Shown: positions 1 to 8,107, counted from the first letter of the stretch. The stretch is 8,146 nucleotides of DNA from an uncultured Atopobium sp. (GCA_946647055.1 CAMPCT010000086.1:1-8146); one strand, 5' to 3'. Numbers and translations are program-made. The notes: generated by a model from the sequence alone, not told the origin.

Positions 1-1157
1 CCAACCCCGACCGCGTGCGCCAGGAGCTCACCGAGTACGGCGTCATCCCCGAGGAGTGGGGCGGCGAGAACATGTTCGTCAACATCTCCGCCAAGAAGGA
101 GATTGGCATCGACGAGCTGCTCGAGACCGTCATCCTCCAGGCCGACGTCCTCGAGCTCAAGGCCAACCCCAACACCTTCGCCTCGGGCTACGTCCTCGAG
201 GCCAAGCTCGACCGTGGCCGTGGCTCGGTCGCGACGGTGCTCGTCAACCGCGGCACCCTGCACGTGGGCGACTCGCTGGTCGCCGGCATGTCCTACGGCC
301 GCGTCCGCGCCATGCTCGACCAGCACGGCAAGCCCGTGGCCGAGGCGGGTCCCTCCGACGCCGTCGAGATCCTGGGCCTGCAGAGCGTGCCCGCCGCCGG
401 CGACGAGTTCCGCGTCTTCCAGGACGAGCGCGACGCCCGCGACCTCGCCGAGCAGCGCGCCCTCAAGGCCCGCATCGAGGAGCAGAACGCCGTCAAGCAC
501 GTCACCCTCGAGAACCTCTTCGCCACCATGGGCGACGCCGAGGTCAAGGAGCTCAACCTGGTCATCAAGGCCGACGTCCAGGGCTCCATCGAGGCCCTCG
601 TCGACTCCCTCAACAAGATGGACCAGTCCGAGGTCCGCATCAACGTCATCCACTCCGCGGTCGGTGCCATCACCGAGACCGACGTCATCCTCGCCGACGC
701 CTCCAACGCCATCATCATCGGCTTTGGCGTGCGTCCCGAGGCCAAGGCCAAGGCGGAGGCCGAGCGAAAGGGCGTCCAGATCAGGACCTACAGCGTCATC
801 TACAAGGCCATCGAGGACATCGACGCCGCCCGCATCGGCATGCTCAAGCCCACCGAGGAGGAGCACGTCACCGGTGCCGCCGAGGTCCGCGACACCTTCA
901 AGGTGCCCAAGGTCGGCGTTGCCGCCGGCTGCATGGTCACCGAGGGCGAGATCTCGCGCGACGACCGCGTGCGCCTCGTGCGCGACGGCATCGTCGTCTA
1001 CGACGGCAAGCTCGCGTCCATGCGCCGCTTCAAGGACGACGTCAAGAGCGTCAAGGCCGGCTACGAGTGCGGCCTTGGTCTCGAGAACTACCAGGACTTC
1101 CACGTGGGCGACGTCATCGAGGGCTACAAGATCGTCGAGGTCGCCCGCACGGAGTAG
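1..1157 (+). CDS. infB: Translation initiation factor IF-2, 3' part (5' end outside window)
   Basis: IF-2 is the GTPase that places initiator fMet-tRNA on the 30S subunit and promotes 50S joining. The reading frame is open from the first base (codons start at position 3) to TAG 1155-1157, giving 384 codons, about half of a usual IF-2; the N-terminal extension and most of the G domain lie upstream. The visible part starts at the end of the G domain (NPDRVRQELTEYG, EEWGG) with the G5 motif SAKK at window codons 29-32. It continues through the beta-barrel domain (about codons 55-145, including ASGYVLEAKLDRGRGSVATV), the alpha/beta domain 3 (about 165-270) and the C-terminal fMet-tRNA-binding domain (about 285-384, with GCMVTEGEISRDDRVRLVRDG and a KAGYECGLGLENYQDF segment). 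Identification is secure from these family signatures. A GTG at position 15 is an internal codon, not the start. It is followed 10 nt later by rbfA, as in the usual nusA-infB-rbfA cluster. No frameshift or missing motif is seen. Confidence 0.97.
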   Translation, partial: NPDRVRQELTEYGVIPEEWGGENMFVNISAKKEIGIDELLETVILQADVLELKANPNTFASGYVLEAKLDRGRGSVATVLVNRGTLHVGDSLVAGMSYGRVRAMLDQHGKPVAEAGPSDAVEILGLQSVPAAGDEFRVFQDERDARDLAEQRALKARIEEQNAVKHVTLENLFATMGDAEVKELNLVIKADVQGSIEALVDSLNKMDQSEVRINVIHSAVGAITETDVILADASNAIIIGFGVRPEAKAKAEAERKGVQIRTYSVIYKAIEDIDAARIGMLKPTEEEHVTGAAEVRDTFKVPKVGVAAGCMVTEGEISRDDRVRLVRDGIVVYDGKLASMRRFKDDVKSVKAGYECGLGLENYQDFHVGDVIEGYKIVEVARTE

Positions 1158-1160
1158 GAG
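1156..1160 (+). promoter_or_regulatory. Ribosome binding site of rbfA
   Basis: AGGAG lies 7 nt upstream of the GTG at 1168 and overlaps the infB stop codon (TAG 1155-1157). It is the evidence for choosing this GTG as the rbfA start, because the same reading frame stays open far upstream inside infB. Confidence 0.75.
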
Positions 1161-1167
1161 AGCTGAC

Positions 1168-1584
1168 GTGAAGCAGAACCAGAACTCCCGACGCTCGGGC
1201 GAGATCGCCCGAGAGAAGCTCGGCTACATCCTGCTCTTCGAGGTCGCGGACCCCGACCTCGCGCTCGTCACGGTGACGGGCTGCGAGGTCTCGGTCGACC
1301 GCACCTACGTGAGGGCGTACGTGAGCTGCGAGCCGTCGCGCTACGACGAGGTCATGGCCGCGCTCGGTCGCGCCAAGGGCAGGATCCGCTCGCTTCTGGG
1401 CCATGCCCTCGGATGGCGCGTCACCCCCGAGCTCTCCTTCCAGATCGACACGTCGACCGACGAGGCCGAGCGCATCGCGCGCGCCCTCCAGAACGTCCCC
1501 GAGACCCTTGCGGTCGAGAAGGACGAGGAGGGCTACCCGATCGCCCATGACGAGGAGTCCGTGGACGAGGGAGGCGACCTCTGA
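1168..1584 (+). CDS. rbfA: 30S ribosome-binding factor A
   Basis: RbfA is a small KH-like protein that binds the immature 30S subunit near helix 1 of 16S rRNA and helps late 5'-end processing and cold adaptation. The 138-residue product carries the typical opening (RRSGEIAREKLGYILLFEVADPDL, residues about 7-31) and the segment VTVTGCEVSVDRTYVRAYVS. These are followed by a helix with AKGRIRSLLGHALGWRVTPEL, where RbfA proteins conserve the R-P-E-L-x-F pattern. The last 20 or so residues form an acidic, probably disordered tail (EKDEEG, DEESVDEGGDL), which makes it slightly longer than many RbfA proteins. The start is GTG, with AGGAG 7 nt upstream. The frame is open hundreds of bases upstream, but that part is out-of-frame infB sequence and must not be included. 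The stop TGA shares its last base with the ATG of the next gene (TGATG), which suggests translational coupling. Confidence 0.95.
   Translation: MKQNQNSRRSGEIAREKLGYILLFEVADPDLALVTVTGCEVSVDRTYVRAYVSCEPSRYDEVMAALGRAKGRIRSLLGHALGWRVTPELSFQIDTSTDEAERIARALQNVPETLAVEKDEEGYPIAHDEESVDEGGDL
1567..1574 (+). promoter_or_regulatory. Ribosome binding site of nrnA
   Basis: GAGGGAGG, inside the last codons of rbfA, ends 9 nt before the ATG at 1584. It supports that ATG, which overlaps the rbfA stop by one base, as the start. Confidence 0.6.
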
Positions 1585-2633
1585 TGGGGGCCCCGCTGCT
1601 GCTGCGCGCCAGGGGTGACCTCAACGCCCAGCGCGCCGGGTTCGACGCCATCGCAGAGCTCGTCTCGACGTCGCGTACCGTCGCGATCTGCGCCCACACC
1701 GCTCCCGATGGCGATGCCATCGGGTCCACCCTCGCCCTTGGCAGGGGAATCCGCTCGCTGTGGCCCGACGTCCAGGTGACCTGCCTGCTCGCCGACGACC
1801 AGGACGTTCCCAGGACCCTGCGCTTCCTCCCGGGCTCCGACACCCTCGTGAGGGCAAGCGAGTACCTCGACGACCCCGACCTCTTCGTCTGCGTCGACCT
1901 CTCGAGCGCGCCGCGGCTCAACAACGGCGAGGCCGTCATGCGCCGTGCCGCCCATGTCGCCGTCATCGACCACCACCCGGGCGCCGAGCCCTACTGGGAG
2001 GCTGCGGTCATCAGGCCCGAGGCCTGTGCGGCGGGCGTCCTCGTCGCCGAGTTCATCGAGCACTGCGGCGGTGGGCTCACGTCCGACATGGCGCAGAACC
2101 TCCTCACGGCCATCGTGACGGACACGGGGCGCTTCCAGTACCAGAACGCCGACCCCGAGGCCTTTGCCGTCGCCTCCGCCCTCGTCAACGCGGGCGCCGA
2201 CCCCGCCGAGGTCTCCCTCAACGTCTACCAGAGCGACCGCCTGGCCTACCTGCACCTCGAGGCCAAGGTGATGTCGCGCATCGTGACCTTCAACGAGGGG
2301 CGCATCTCGTACAGCTACGCCACCCTCGAGGACATCAACGGCAGCGGCGTCGCCATGTCCGACTGCGAGGGCCTCGTGGACGTGGTGAGACGCGTCTCCG
2401 GCGCCCAGATCTGCCTCTTCCTCAAGGAGGTCACCGCCGACAAGGTCCGCGGAAACCTCCGTGCCAAGACCGACATCGACATCTCCGGCGTCGCCCGCGC
2501 GCTCGGAGGCGGCGGGCATCCGGCTGCCTCCGGCTTCACCATGGAGGGCGACATCGACCAGGTCCTCTCCGCGGCACTCCCGCGTCTGCACGCGCTGCTC
2601 GACGGCAGCGGGGACGGCACGGCGAGCGCGTGA
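1584..2633 (+). CDS. nrnA: DHH/DHHA1 phosphoesterase, bifunctional oligoribonuclease/pAp phosphatase (NrnA family)
   Basis: NrnA-type enzymes degrade 2-5-nt RNA fragments and/or dephosphorylate pAp (3',5'-bisphosphate nucleotide) using a Mn2+ pair; they are soluble cytoplasmic enzymes. The 349-residue product has the DHH-family metal motifs in order: HTAPDGDAIGS (H38, D42, D44), VDLSSAPRL around residue 105, the name-giving IDHHPG (D129-H130-H131) and TDTGRFQY (D180). The C-terminal DHHA1 substrate-binding domain ends with the glycine-rich GGGGHPAASGF (GGGGH at 308-312). Length and motif order match NrnA/YtqI rather than RecJ, which is longer. The first 20 or so residues are not recognisable, but the ATG overlaps the rbfA stop and has a good ribosome binding site. 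It lies between rbfA and truB, the usual place for nrnA in Gram-positive nusA-infB clusters. The exact substrate (nanoRNA, pAp or cyclic-dinucleotide product pGpG) cannot be read from sequence. Confidence 0.92.
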   Translation: MGAPLLLRARGDLNAQRAGFDAIAELVSTSRTVAICAHTAPDGDAIGSTLALGRGIRSLWPDVQVTCLLADDQDVPRTLRFLPGSDTLVRASEYLDDPDLFVCVDLSSAPRLNNGEAVMRRAAHVAVIDHHPGAEPYWEAAVIRPEACAAGVLVAEFIEHCGGGLTSDMAQNLLTAIVTDTGRFQYQNADPEAFAVASALVNAGADPAEVSLNVYQSDRLAYLHLEAKVMSRIVTFNEGRISYSYATLEDINGSGVAMSDCEGLVDVVRRVSGAQICLFLKEVTADKVRGNLRAKTDIDISGVARALGGGGHPAASGFTMEGDIDQVLSAALPRLHALLDGSGDGTASA

Positions 2634-3574
2634 GGCGGGGGGAGTCGGGCATCAACGCCCTCGTCGCCGTGGACAAGCCCCTGGGCATGACGAGCCATGA
2701 CGCGGTCAACCGCGTCCGTCGTGCCGTCGGCGAGCGCCGTGTCGGCCATGCCGGCACGCTCGACCCGGCGGCCTCGGGCGTCCTTGTCGTGGGCATCGGC
2801 CAGGCCACGCGCCTCTCGGGGCTGCTCACGACCGACGTCAAGTGCTACGAGGCGTCCATCCGCTTTGGCAGGGAGACCAACACCGACGACGCCGAGGGCG
2901 AGGTCACGCGCACGGCCGACGTCCCCGTGCGCCTTGCCGATCCCGGGCTCGCCCGCGTCATCGTCGCATCGCTGGTGGGGGAGTGCGACCAGGTTCCCCC
3001 GGCGTTCTCGGCCATCTCGGTCGACGGCAGGCGCGCCTACAAGGCGGCTCGTGCCGGCGAGCAGCTCGAGCTCGAGCCGCGCCGCGTGCGCGTCCTCTCC
3101 GCCGACCTCATCGGGTGCCGCGCCGAAGGCGACGAGGTGGTCTGGGACGTCTCGCTCGAGGTCTCCAAGGGCTTCTACGTGCGCTCGCTTGCCCGCGACC
3201 TGGGCCGGAGCATGGGCAGCGCGGCACATCTCGTGGGACTCAGGCGAACCCGTTCGGGTAACGTCGGCATCGACCGCTGCGTGACCCTCGAGCGTCTCGA
3301 AGAACTTGGGCCCGACGGTCTCGACCAGGCCATCCTCGACCCCGTTGCCGCCCTGGGCATCCCCGTCCGCCGTCTCGTGGGCGAGGAGCTCGACGACGTC
3401 GCCTGCGGGCGTCGCATACGCGCGTCGGTCCAGGGGGCGGTTCCCTACGAGGAGGGGGCGTCCGTCGCCCTCGTGAGCGGCGGGCTGCTCATGGGCGTCT
3501 GGAAGGCGGGCGGTCGCGCGCTCGTCCCAAGCGTGAGCTTCCCCTCGGGCATCCGGGGGGTGGGCATTCGATGA
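2630..3574 (+). CDS. truB: tRNA pseudouridine(55) synthase
   Basis: TruB converts U55 of the tRNA T-loop into pseudouridine and also acts as a tRNA-folding chaperone. The 314-residue product shows VDKPLGMTSHDAV (residues 14-26) and GHAGTLDPAASGVL with the catalytic aspartate D45. KCYEASIRFG follows with the active-site tyrosine Y73, then the QVPPAFSAISVDGRRAYKAAR segment and SKGFYVRSLARDLG with the conserved arginine R185. The last 75 or so residues form the expected C-terminal RNA-binding (PUA-like) region. In the last core motif the common GTY is GFY here (F182), a conservative variation. I chose GTG 2630 as the start: it overlaps the nrnA stop (GTGA) and is the only start codon ahead of the conserved KPLGMTSH motif and after nrnA. 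The open frame further upstream is nrnA read in another frame. No strong Shine-Dalgarno sequence precedes this GTG, so translation probably depends on coupling to nrnA. Confidence 0.95.
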   Translation: MRRGESGINALVAVDKPLGMTSHDAVNRVRRAVGERRVGHAGTLDPAASGVLVVGIGQATRLSGLLTTDVKCYEASIRFGRETNTDDAEGEVTRTADVPVRLADPGLARVIVASLVGECDQVPPAFSAISVDGRRAYKAARAGEQLELEPRRVRVLSADLIGCRAEGDEVVWDVSLEVSKGFYVRSLARDLGRSMGSAAHLVGLRRTRSGNVGIDRCVTLERLEELGPDGLDQAILDPVAALGIPVRRLVGEELDDVACGRRIRASVQGAVPYEEGASVALVSGGLLMGVWKAGGRALVPSVSFPSGIRGVGIR

Positions 3575-4653
3575 GCCATGCCGGCTATCCCCTTGGCGGC
3601 GACGAGGCCCTGACCTTGGTCCGCGAGGCCACCGTGCACGCCTCCACGTCGCCTCACATCACCGTCAGCTCGGAGGCGGGGCGTGCCACCGTGGCCGCAT
3701 CCGCATCCCGGCGCCTTGCGCCATGGGGCGAGTCCGAGCCCTGTGCCTTTGCCATCGGTGCCTTCGACGGCGTCCACCTGGGCCACCGCGTGCTCGTGGA
3801 CACCTGCGTGCGACACGCTCACGAGAGGGGCGTCCTGTCCGCGGCCGTCCTCTTCGACCCCGACCCCGCCCGGGTCCTCGTCCCAGCCTCGCCGGAGCCC
3901 GAGCTCCTGCCCGTGGGGGAGCGCGCGCTGCTCCTGCTCTCGCTGGGGCTCGATGCCGTCGTCACCCTGCGCTTCGACAAGGACGTGGCCGCCACGCCCT
4001 ATGAGGAGTTCGTGACGCGTGACCTCGCGGCCATCGCCCCCATCGAGTCCATCCATGTGGGGAACGACTTCCGCCTTGGGGCAAGGGGCGCCGGTGACGT
4101 CGCCCATCTCGGCGAGCTTGGCCGTGCCAGCGGATTCGCCGTCTATGGCAGGGACCTCGTCGACCACGGCGGCATGCCCGTCACGGCGACGCGCATCCGC
4201 GCCTTGCTCGCCTCCGGCGACGTCAGGGGCGCGACGGAGCTCCTGGGCAGGTGCCATGTGGTGCGCGGCACGGTCGCCCACGGCAGGGGAGAGGGAACGG
4301 GCCTGGGATTTCCCACGGCCAACGTCATCCCCTCGCCCTATGCCTGCCTGCCCGCCGACGGCGTCTATGGCTGCTTCGTGCGCGTGGGGGACCACGCCTG
4401 GCCCGCTGCGGTCAACGTCGGGCGTCCGCGCTCGTTCGCGATGCCCGCGGGCTCGCCCGAGCGCCTGCTCGAGGCAAACCTCATCGGCTTCTCGCAGGAC
4501 ATCTATGGCCGTGGGGTCGAGGTCGTGTTCGTCGAATGGCTCCGCGCGCCCCGCACGTTCCCGAGCGTCTCCGAGCTCGAGCGCGTCGTGGGCGACAACG
4601 TCGCCTGGGTGCGTGAGAATCTTGGCACGGGCCGGATGGAGGTGGGGGCATGA
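3571..4653 (+). CDS. ribF: Bifunctional riboflavin kinase / FMN adenylyltransferase (FAD synthetase)
   Basis: RibF phosphorylates riboflavin to FMN and adenylates FMN to FAD, in the cytoplasm. The 360-residue product has an N-terminal nucleotidyltransferase domain with GAFDGVHLGH at residues 63-72 (ATP-binding HxGH motif), VGNDFRLGARGAGD, and TRIR at 207-210. The C-terminal flavokinase domain carries GFPTAN at 246-251 (T249 and N251, Mg-ATP), PADGVYG at 261-267, NVGRPRSF at 282-289 and the probable catalytic-base glutamate E301 in LLEANLIGF. The ATG at 3571 overlaps the truB stop (ATGA). It leaves about 58 residues before the first motif, roughly 40 more than usual, with no recognisable domain. 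A shorter form from GTG 3691 (residue 41) is possible, but its GGAGG is 14 nt away, so I keep the ATG. The flavokinase loop reads GRGEGTGLGFPTAN, without the arginine usually seen in the common GR-x-LG pattern; this may be a lineage variation. Confidence 0.93.
   Translation: MSHAGYPLGGDEALTLVREATVHASTSPHITVSSEAGRATVAASASRRLAPWGESEPCAFAIGAFDGVHLGHRVLVDTCVRHAHERGVLSAAVLFDPDPARVLVPASPEPELLPVGERALLLLSLGLDAVVTLRFDKDVAATPYEEFVTRDLAAIAPIESIHVGNDFRLGARGAGDVAHLGELGRASGFAVYGRDLVDHGGMPVTATRIRALLASGDVRGATELLGRCHVVRGTVAHGRGEGTGLGFPTANVIPSPYACLPADGVYGCFVRVGDHAWPAAVNVGRPRSFAMPAGSPERLLEANLIGFSQDIYGRGVEVVFVEWLRAPRTFPSVSELERVVGDNVAWVRENLGTGRMEVGA
4638..4643 (+). promoter_or_regulatory. Ribosome binding site of dnaG
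   Basis: GGAGGT within the last codons of ribF ends 6 nt before the ATG at 4650. This is the best Shine-Dalgarno match in the window and fixes the dnaG start at the ATGA overlap. Confidence 0.75.
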
Positions 4654-6473
4654 TCAACGAGGCCGACAAGGAGCGGGTGAGGCAGGCGACCGACATCGTC
4701 GCGCTCGTGGGCGAGACGGTCGTCCTCAAGCAGCGTGGCCAGGAGTTCTGGGGCTGCTGTCCCTTCCACCACGAGAAGAGCCCCTCCTTCCACGTGAACC
4801 CCGCCACGGGCCTGTGGAAGTGCTTTGGCTGCGGCAAGGGCGGCGACCTCTTCGATTACGTGCGCTATCGCGAGAGCCTCGAGTTCCCGGATGCCATCCG
4901 CTATCTCGCCGACCGTGCGGGCATTGAGCTGGAGGAGGAGCGCGGCACCCGCCGTGGTCCCCGCCGCAATCGCATCATCGAGGCCCTCGAGGCCGCACAG
5001 GACTACTACGCCACCACGCTCATGCGCGGCAAGGCGTCGGGCCCCGCGCGCGGCCGCGAGTACTTCAAGGGTCGTGGCTTTGGTGGCGCCATCTGCCGCA
5101 AGTGGCACCTGGGCTATGCTCCGGGCCACGCCTCCCTCGTCGGCCATTTGCGCGGGAAGGGCTTCTCGCCCGCCGAGATGCTCGAGGCGGACCTTGCGGT
5201 CCAGCGCAACGGGAGCCTCCAGGACCGCTTCTACGAGCGCGTGATGTTTCCCATCCACGACGAGCAGGGCCGCTGCATCGGCTTTGGCGGCCGCGTGCTC
5301 ACGGATGCCAAGCCCAAGTACCTCAACACCAAGGAGACGCCCGTCTTCCACAAGTCAAAGCACATGTATGCCTTCGACTACGCCAAGGAGCAGATAGCGG
5401 CGACCGGCACCGCCATCGTGGTCGAGGGATACACCGACGTCATCGCCATGCACGAGGCGGGCTTTGGCAACGTCGTGGCGACGCTGGGCACCGCCCTGTC
5501 GCTCGACCACGTCAAGACCCTGTCGCGCTTTGCCAAGACCATCATCTGCATGTTCGACGGCGATGCCGCGGGACAGAAGGCGGCCGACGCGGCGGTCCAG
5601 TACATCGACAAGACCGAGGCCCAGCTTCGATGCGTCGTGCTGCCCGACAACCTGGACCCGGCGGAGTTCGTGGACCAGCGTGGGTCGAGTGCCCTGCGCG
5701 AGCAGCTCGACGCCTCTCGGCCCCTCATCGACTTCGTCTTCGAGAAGCGCATCGACGGCTATGACCTCAACGTGGCCGGCAGGCGCATGGCCGCCCTCGA
5801 CGAGATGGCGCAGGTCCTGGCCCCGCTCAAGAACTCGCCCCTCATCGACAGCTACGTGACGCGACTCGCCGACGCCCTGGGCTTCGACAAGGCCGACGTG
5901 CGTGGTCGCGTCATGGCGGCAGCACCCTCCCAGGAGCGGCGCGAGCGCAGGACGTACGTCTCGGAGGCCCCCGAGGAGGTCCCGCCCGAGCCCGTGGTCC
6001 GCCCACGCCTCTCGGTGGACGACCGCCAGCAGCGTCGGCTCGAGTGCGAGCTCCTCTCCCTCATGGCCGCCCGCCCCGAGAGCTTCCGTGCCCATGCCAC
6101 GCGCATAGGGGGGTTCTCGTGGTCGGACTCGCGCCTCGAGACCATGGCGTGGGCCATGCTCGCAACCCCCGAGGACGCGACTCCCCACGACGTAGTGCAG
6201 GCCGCCGTCCTGGTGGAGCCTGCGGCGACGCGCATCCTGGCGGGTGGCGAGATCGCGAGCTCCGAGGTGGCAGACCGCGAGGGGAGCCTCGAGTCGCTGC
6301 TCGACGCGGTCGACCTCGCCTCGACCAAGCGCAAGATCCGCTCCATCAAGGTCAGGCTCCAGGGCCAGCTGGCCCCCGAGGAGGCTGACCGGCTCTTCCG
6401 CGAGGCGACCGAGCTCCAGCGTCATGTGAACGAGTTGAGCGTTCGCATCTCCAAGGTGAATCAAACAACCTAG
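4650..6473 (+). CDS. dnaG: DNA primase
   Basis: DnaG synthesises the RNA primers for chromosomal replication and binds the DnaB helicase. The 607-residue product is of normal length. The N-terminal CHC2 zinc-binding domain has its ligands at C37, H40, C58 and C61 (CPFH ... CFGC). The catalytic core follows, with RFYERVMFPIHDEQGRCIGF and the basic segment around PKYLNTKETPVFHKSKHMY. The Toprim metal-binding residues are E259 in VVEGYTDV and D303/D305 in FDGDAAG, all intact. The region from about residue 460 on is poorly conserved and should be the helicase-binding domain; it ends in a charged helix (EEADRLFREATELQRHVNEL). The ATG overlaps the ribF stop (ATGA) and has a strong GGAGGT. The gene is followed after 42 nt by rpoD. 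A dnaG-rpoD pair is known from the macromolecular synthesis operon of enterobacteria and from Bacillus; here it directly continues the infB cluster. Confidence 0.97.
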   Translation: MINEADKERVRQATDIVALVGETVVLKQRGQEFWGCCPFHHEKSPSFHVNPATGLWKCFGCGKGGDLFDYVRYRESLEFPDAIRYLADRAGIELEEERGTRRGPRRNRIIEALEAAQDYYATTLMRGKASGPARGREYFKGRGFGGAICRKWHLGYAPGHASLVGHLRGKGFSPAEMLEADLAVQRNGSLQDRFYERVMFPIHDEQGRCIGFGGRVLTDAKPKYLNTKETPVFHKSKHMYAFDYAKEQIAATGTAIVVEGYTDVIAMHEAGFGNVVATLGTALSLDHVKTLSRFAKTIICMFDGDAAGQKAADAAVQYIDKTEAQLRCVVLPDNLDPAEFVDQRGSSALREQLDASRPLIDFVFEKRIDGYDLNVAGRRMAALDEMAQVLAPLKNSPLIDSYVTRLADALGFDKADVRGRVMAAAPSQERRERRTYVSEAPEEVPPEPVVRPRLSVDDRQQRRLECELLSLMAARPESFRAHATRIGGFSWSDSRLETMAWAMLATPEDATPHDVVQAAVLVEPAATRILAGGEIASSEVADREGSLESLLDAVDLASTKRKIRSIKVRLQGQLAPEEADRLFREATELQRHVNELSVRISKVNQTT

Positions 6474-6488
6474 AAATGGGTACCATTT
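6474..6488 (+). repeat. 15-nt inverted repeat between dnaG and rpoD
   Basis: Immediately after the dnaG stop, AAATGG (6474-6479) and CCATTT (6483-6488) form perfect 6-base arms around GTA. It is one of the few AT-richer spots in the window. As RNA the hairpin would be weak and no T-run follows, so it is not a convincing terminator. A protein-binding operator or an RNA processing site are possible, but nothing in the sequence decides this. The 42-nt gap (6474-6515) otherwise holds only the rpoD ribosome binding site; I found no good -35/-10 pair in it. Confidence 0.4.
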
Positions 6489-6504
6489 GCACGTCTATGC
6501 GTCG

Positions 6505-6510
6505 AAAGGA
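6505..6510 (+). promoter_or_regulatory. Ribosome binding site of rpoD
   Basis: AAAGGA ends 5 nt before the GTG at 6516. Two upstream ATGs (6476 and 6497) are out of frame with the sigma factor, so this site and the GTG define the start. Confidence 0.65.
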
Positions 6511-6515
6511 AGCCT

Positions 6516-7868
<1,353 letters not shown>

Positions 7869-7888
7869 GCTCCCACAACGCGAACGTC

Positions 7889-7922
7889 ACTGCCCCGGAC
7901 GCCCCAGTGGCTCCGGGGCAGT
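7889..7922 (+). terminator. Intrinsic terminator-like hairpin after rpoD
   Basis: ACTGCCCCGGA (7889-7899) and TCCGGGGCAGT (7912-7922) form a perfect 11-bp GC-rich stem. The 12-nt loop can add three more pairs (GCC 7901-7903 with GGC 7909-7911). It begins 20 nt after the rpoD stop. The T-run is weak (CCCTTTC), so termination may be partial or the hairpin may mainly protect the 3' end of the mRNA. It is the natural end of the infB-to-rpoD transcription unit. Confidence 0.75.
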
Positions 7923-7975
7923 CCCTTTCGGAACGTGGACAAGACGTGGGCACGAGAAAAAGCGAAGATTCGCAC

Positions 7976-8003
7976 TTGCGTGCGGGACCTCTTTGGCTAT
8001 ACT
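7976..8003 (+). promoter_or_regulatory. Sigma-70-type promoter of the tRNA-Asn gene
   Basis: TTGCGT (7976-7981) as -35 and TATACT (7998-8003) as -10 are separated by 16 bp, close to the consensus TTGACA/TATAAT. Transcription would start near 8010, leaving a leader of about 14 nt before the tRNA. A five-A run (7957-7961) lies upstream and could serve as part of an UP-element. The -35 falls inside a short inverted repeat (CGCAC 7971-7975 / GTGCG 7980-7984). Confidence 0.7.
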
Positions 8004-8023
8004 ACTTTCTTGCGCACACACAT

Positions 8024-8098
8024 TCCCCGGTGGCGCAGTGGTAGCGCGGTGGACTGTTAATCCATGTGTCGTAGGTTCGAATCCTACCCGGGGAGCCA
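8024..8098 (+). tRNA. tRNA-Asn (anticodon GUU)
   Basis: The 75-nt sequence folds into a complete cloverleaf. The acceptor stem is TCCCCGG/CCGGGGA (8024-8030 with 8088-8094). The D arm is GCGC-AGTGGTA-GCGC (8033-8047). The anticodon stem GTGGA/TCCAT (8049-8053 with 8061-8065, one G-U pair) holds the loop CTGTTAA with anticodon GTT at 8056-8058. After a 5-nt variable loop comes the T arm GTAGG-TTCGAAT-CCTAC (8071-8087). The discriminator is G (8095), as expected for tRNA-Asn, and CCA is encoded (8096-8098). It decodes AAC and AAU. It has its own promoter and terminator and appears to be a single-gene unit. U55 in its T-loop would be a substrate of the TruB encoded upstream. Confidence 0.96.
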
Positions 8099-8107
8099 GA
8101 TGGCCCG

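Noticed and set aside
103..1167. Upstream open extension of the rbfA frame inside infB
   Set aside because: The translation is rich in S, P, T, R and A, typical of a wrong frame of GC-rich coding DNA. RbfA homology begins at the GTG 1168 with a good ribosome binding site.
1533..2591. 352-codon open frame on the - strand opposite nrnA
   Set aside because: Low-complexity shadow of the DHH phosphoesterase gene, with no motif or plausible context.
1760..2629. Upstream open extension of the truB frame inside nrnA, which could look like a fusion protein
   Set aside because: The translation is dominated by R, G, P and H and has no motif; real TruB similarity starts just after GTG 2630.
6435..6463. 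Possible rpoD promoter (TTGAGC as -35) at the end of dnaG
   Set aside because: At 17-18 bp spacing the -10 position reads GAATCA or AATCAA, a poor match to TATAAT. No better pair was found in the gap, so a promoter cannot be supported.
5355..6464. 369-codon open frame on the - strand opposite dnaG
   Set aside because: Mirror frame of dnaG caused by codon bias; no domain recognisable, and the + strand gene is certain.
6474..6488. The dnaG-rpoD palindrome as an intrinsic terminator
   Set aside because: The stem is only 6 bp with AT-rich outer pairs, the loop is 3 nt and no T-run follows; it would also separate two genes that look co-transcribed.
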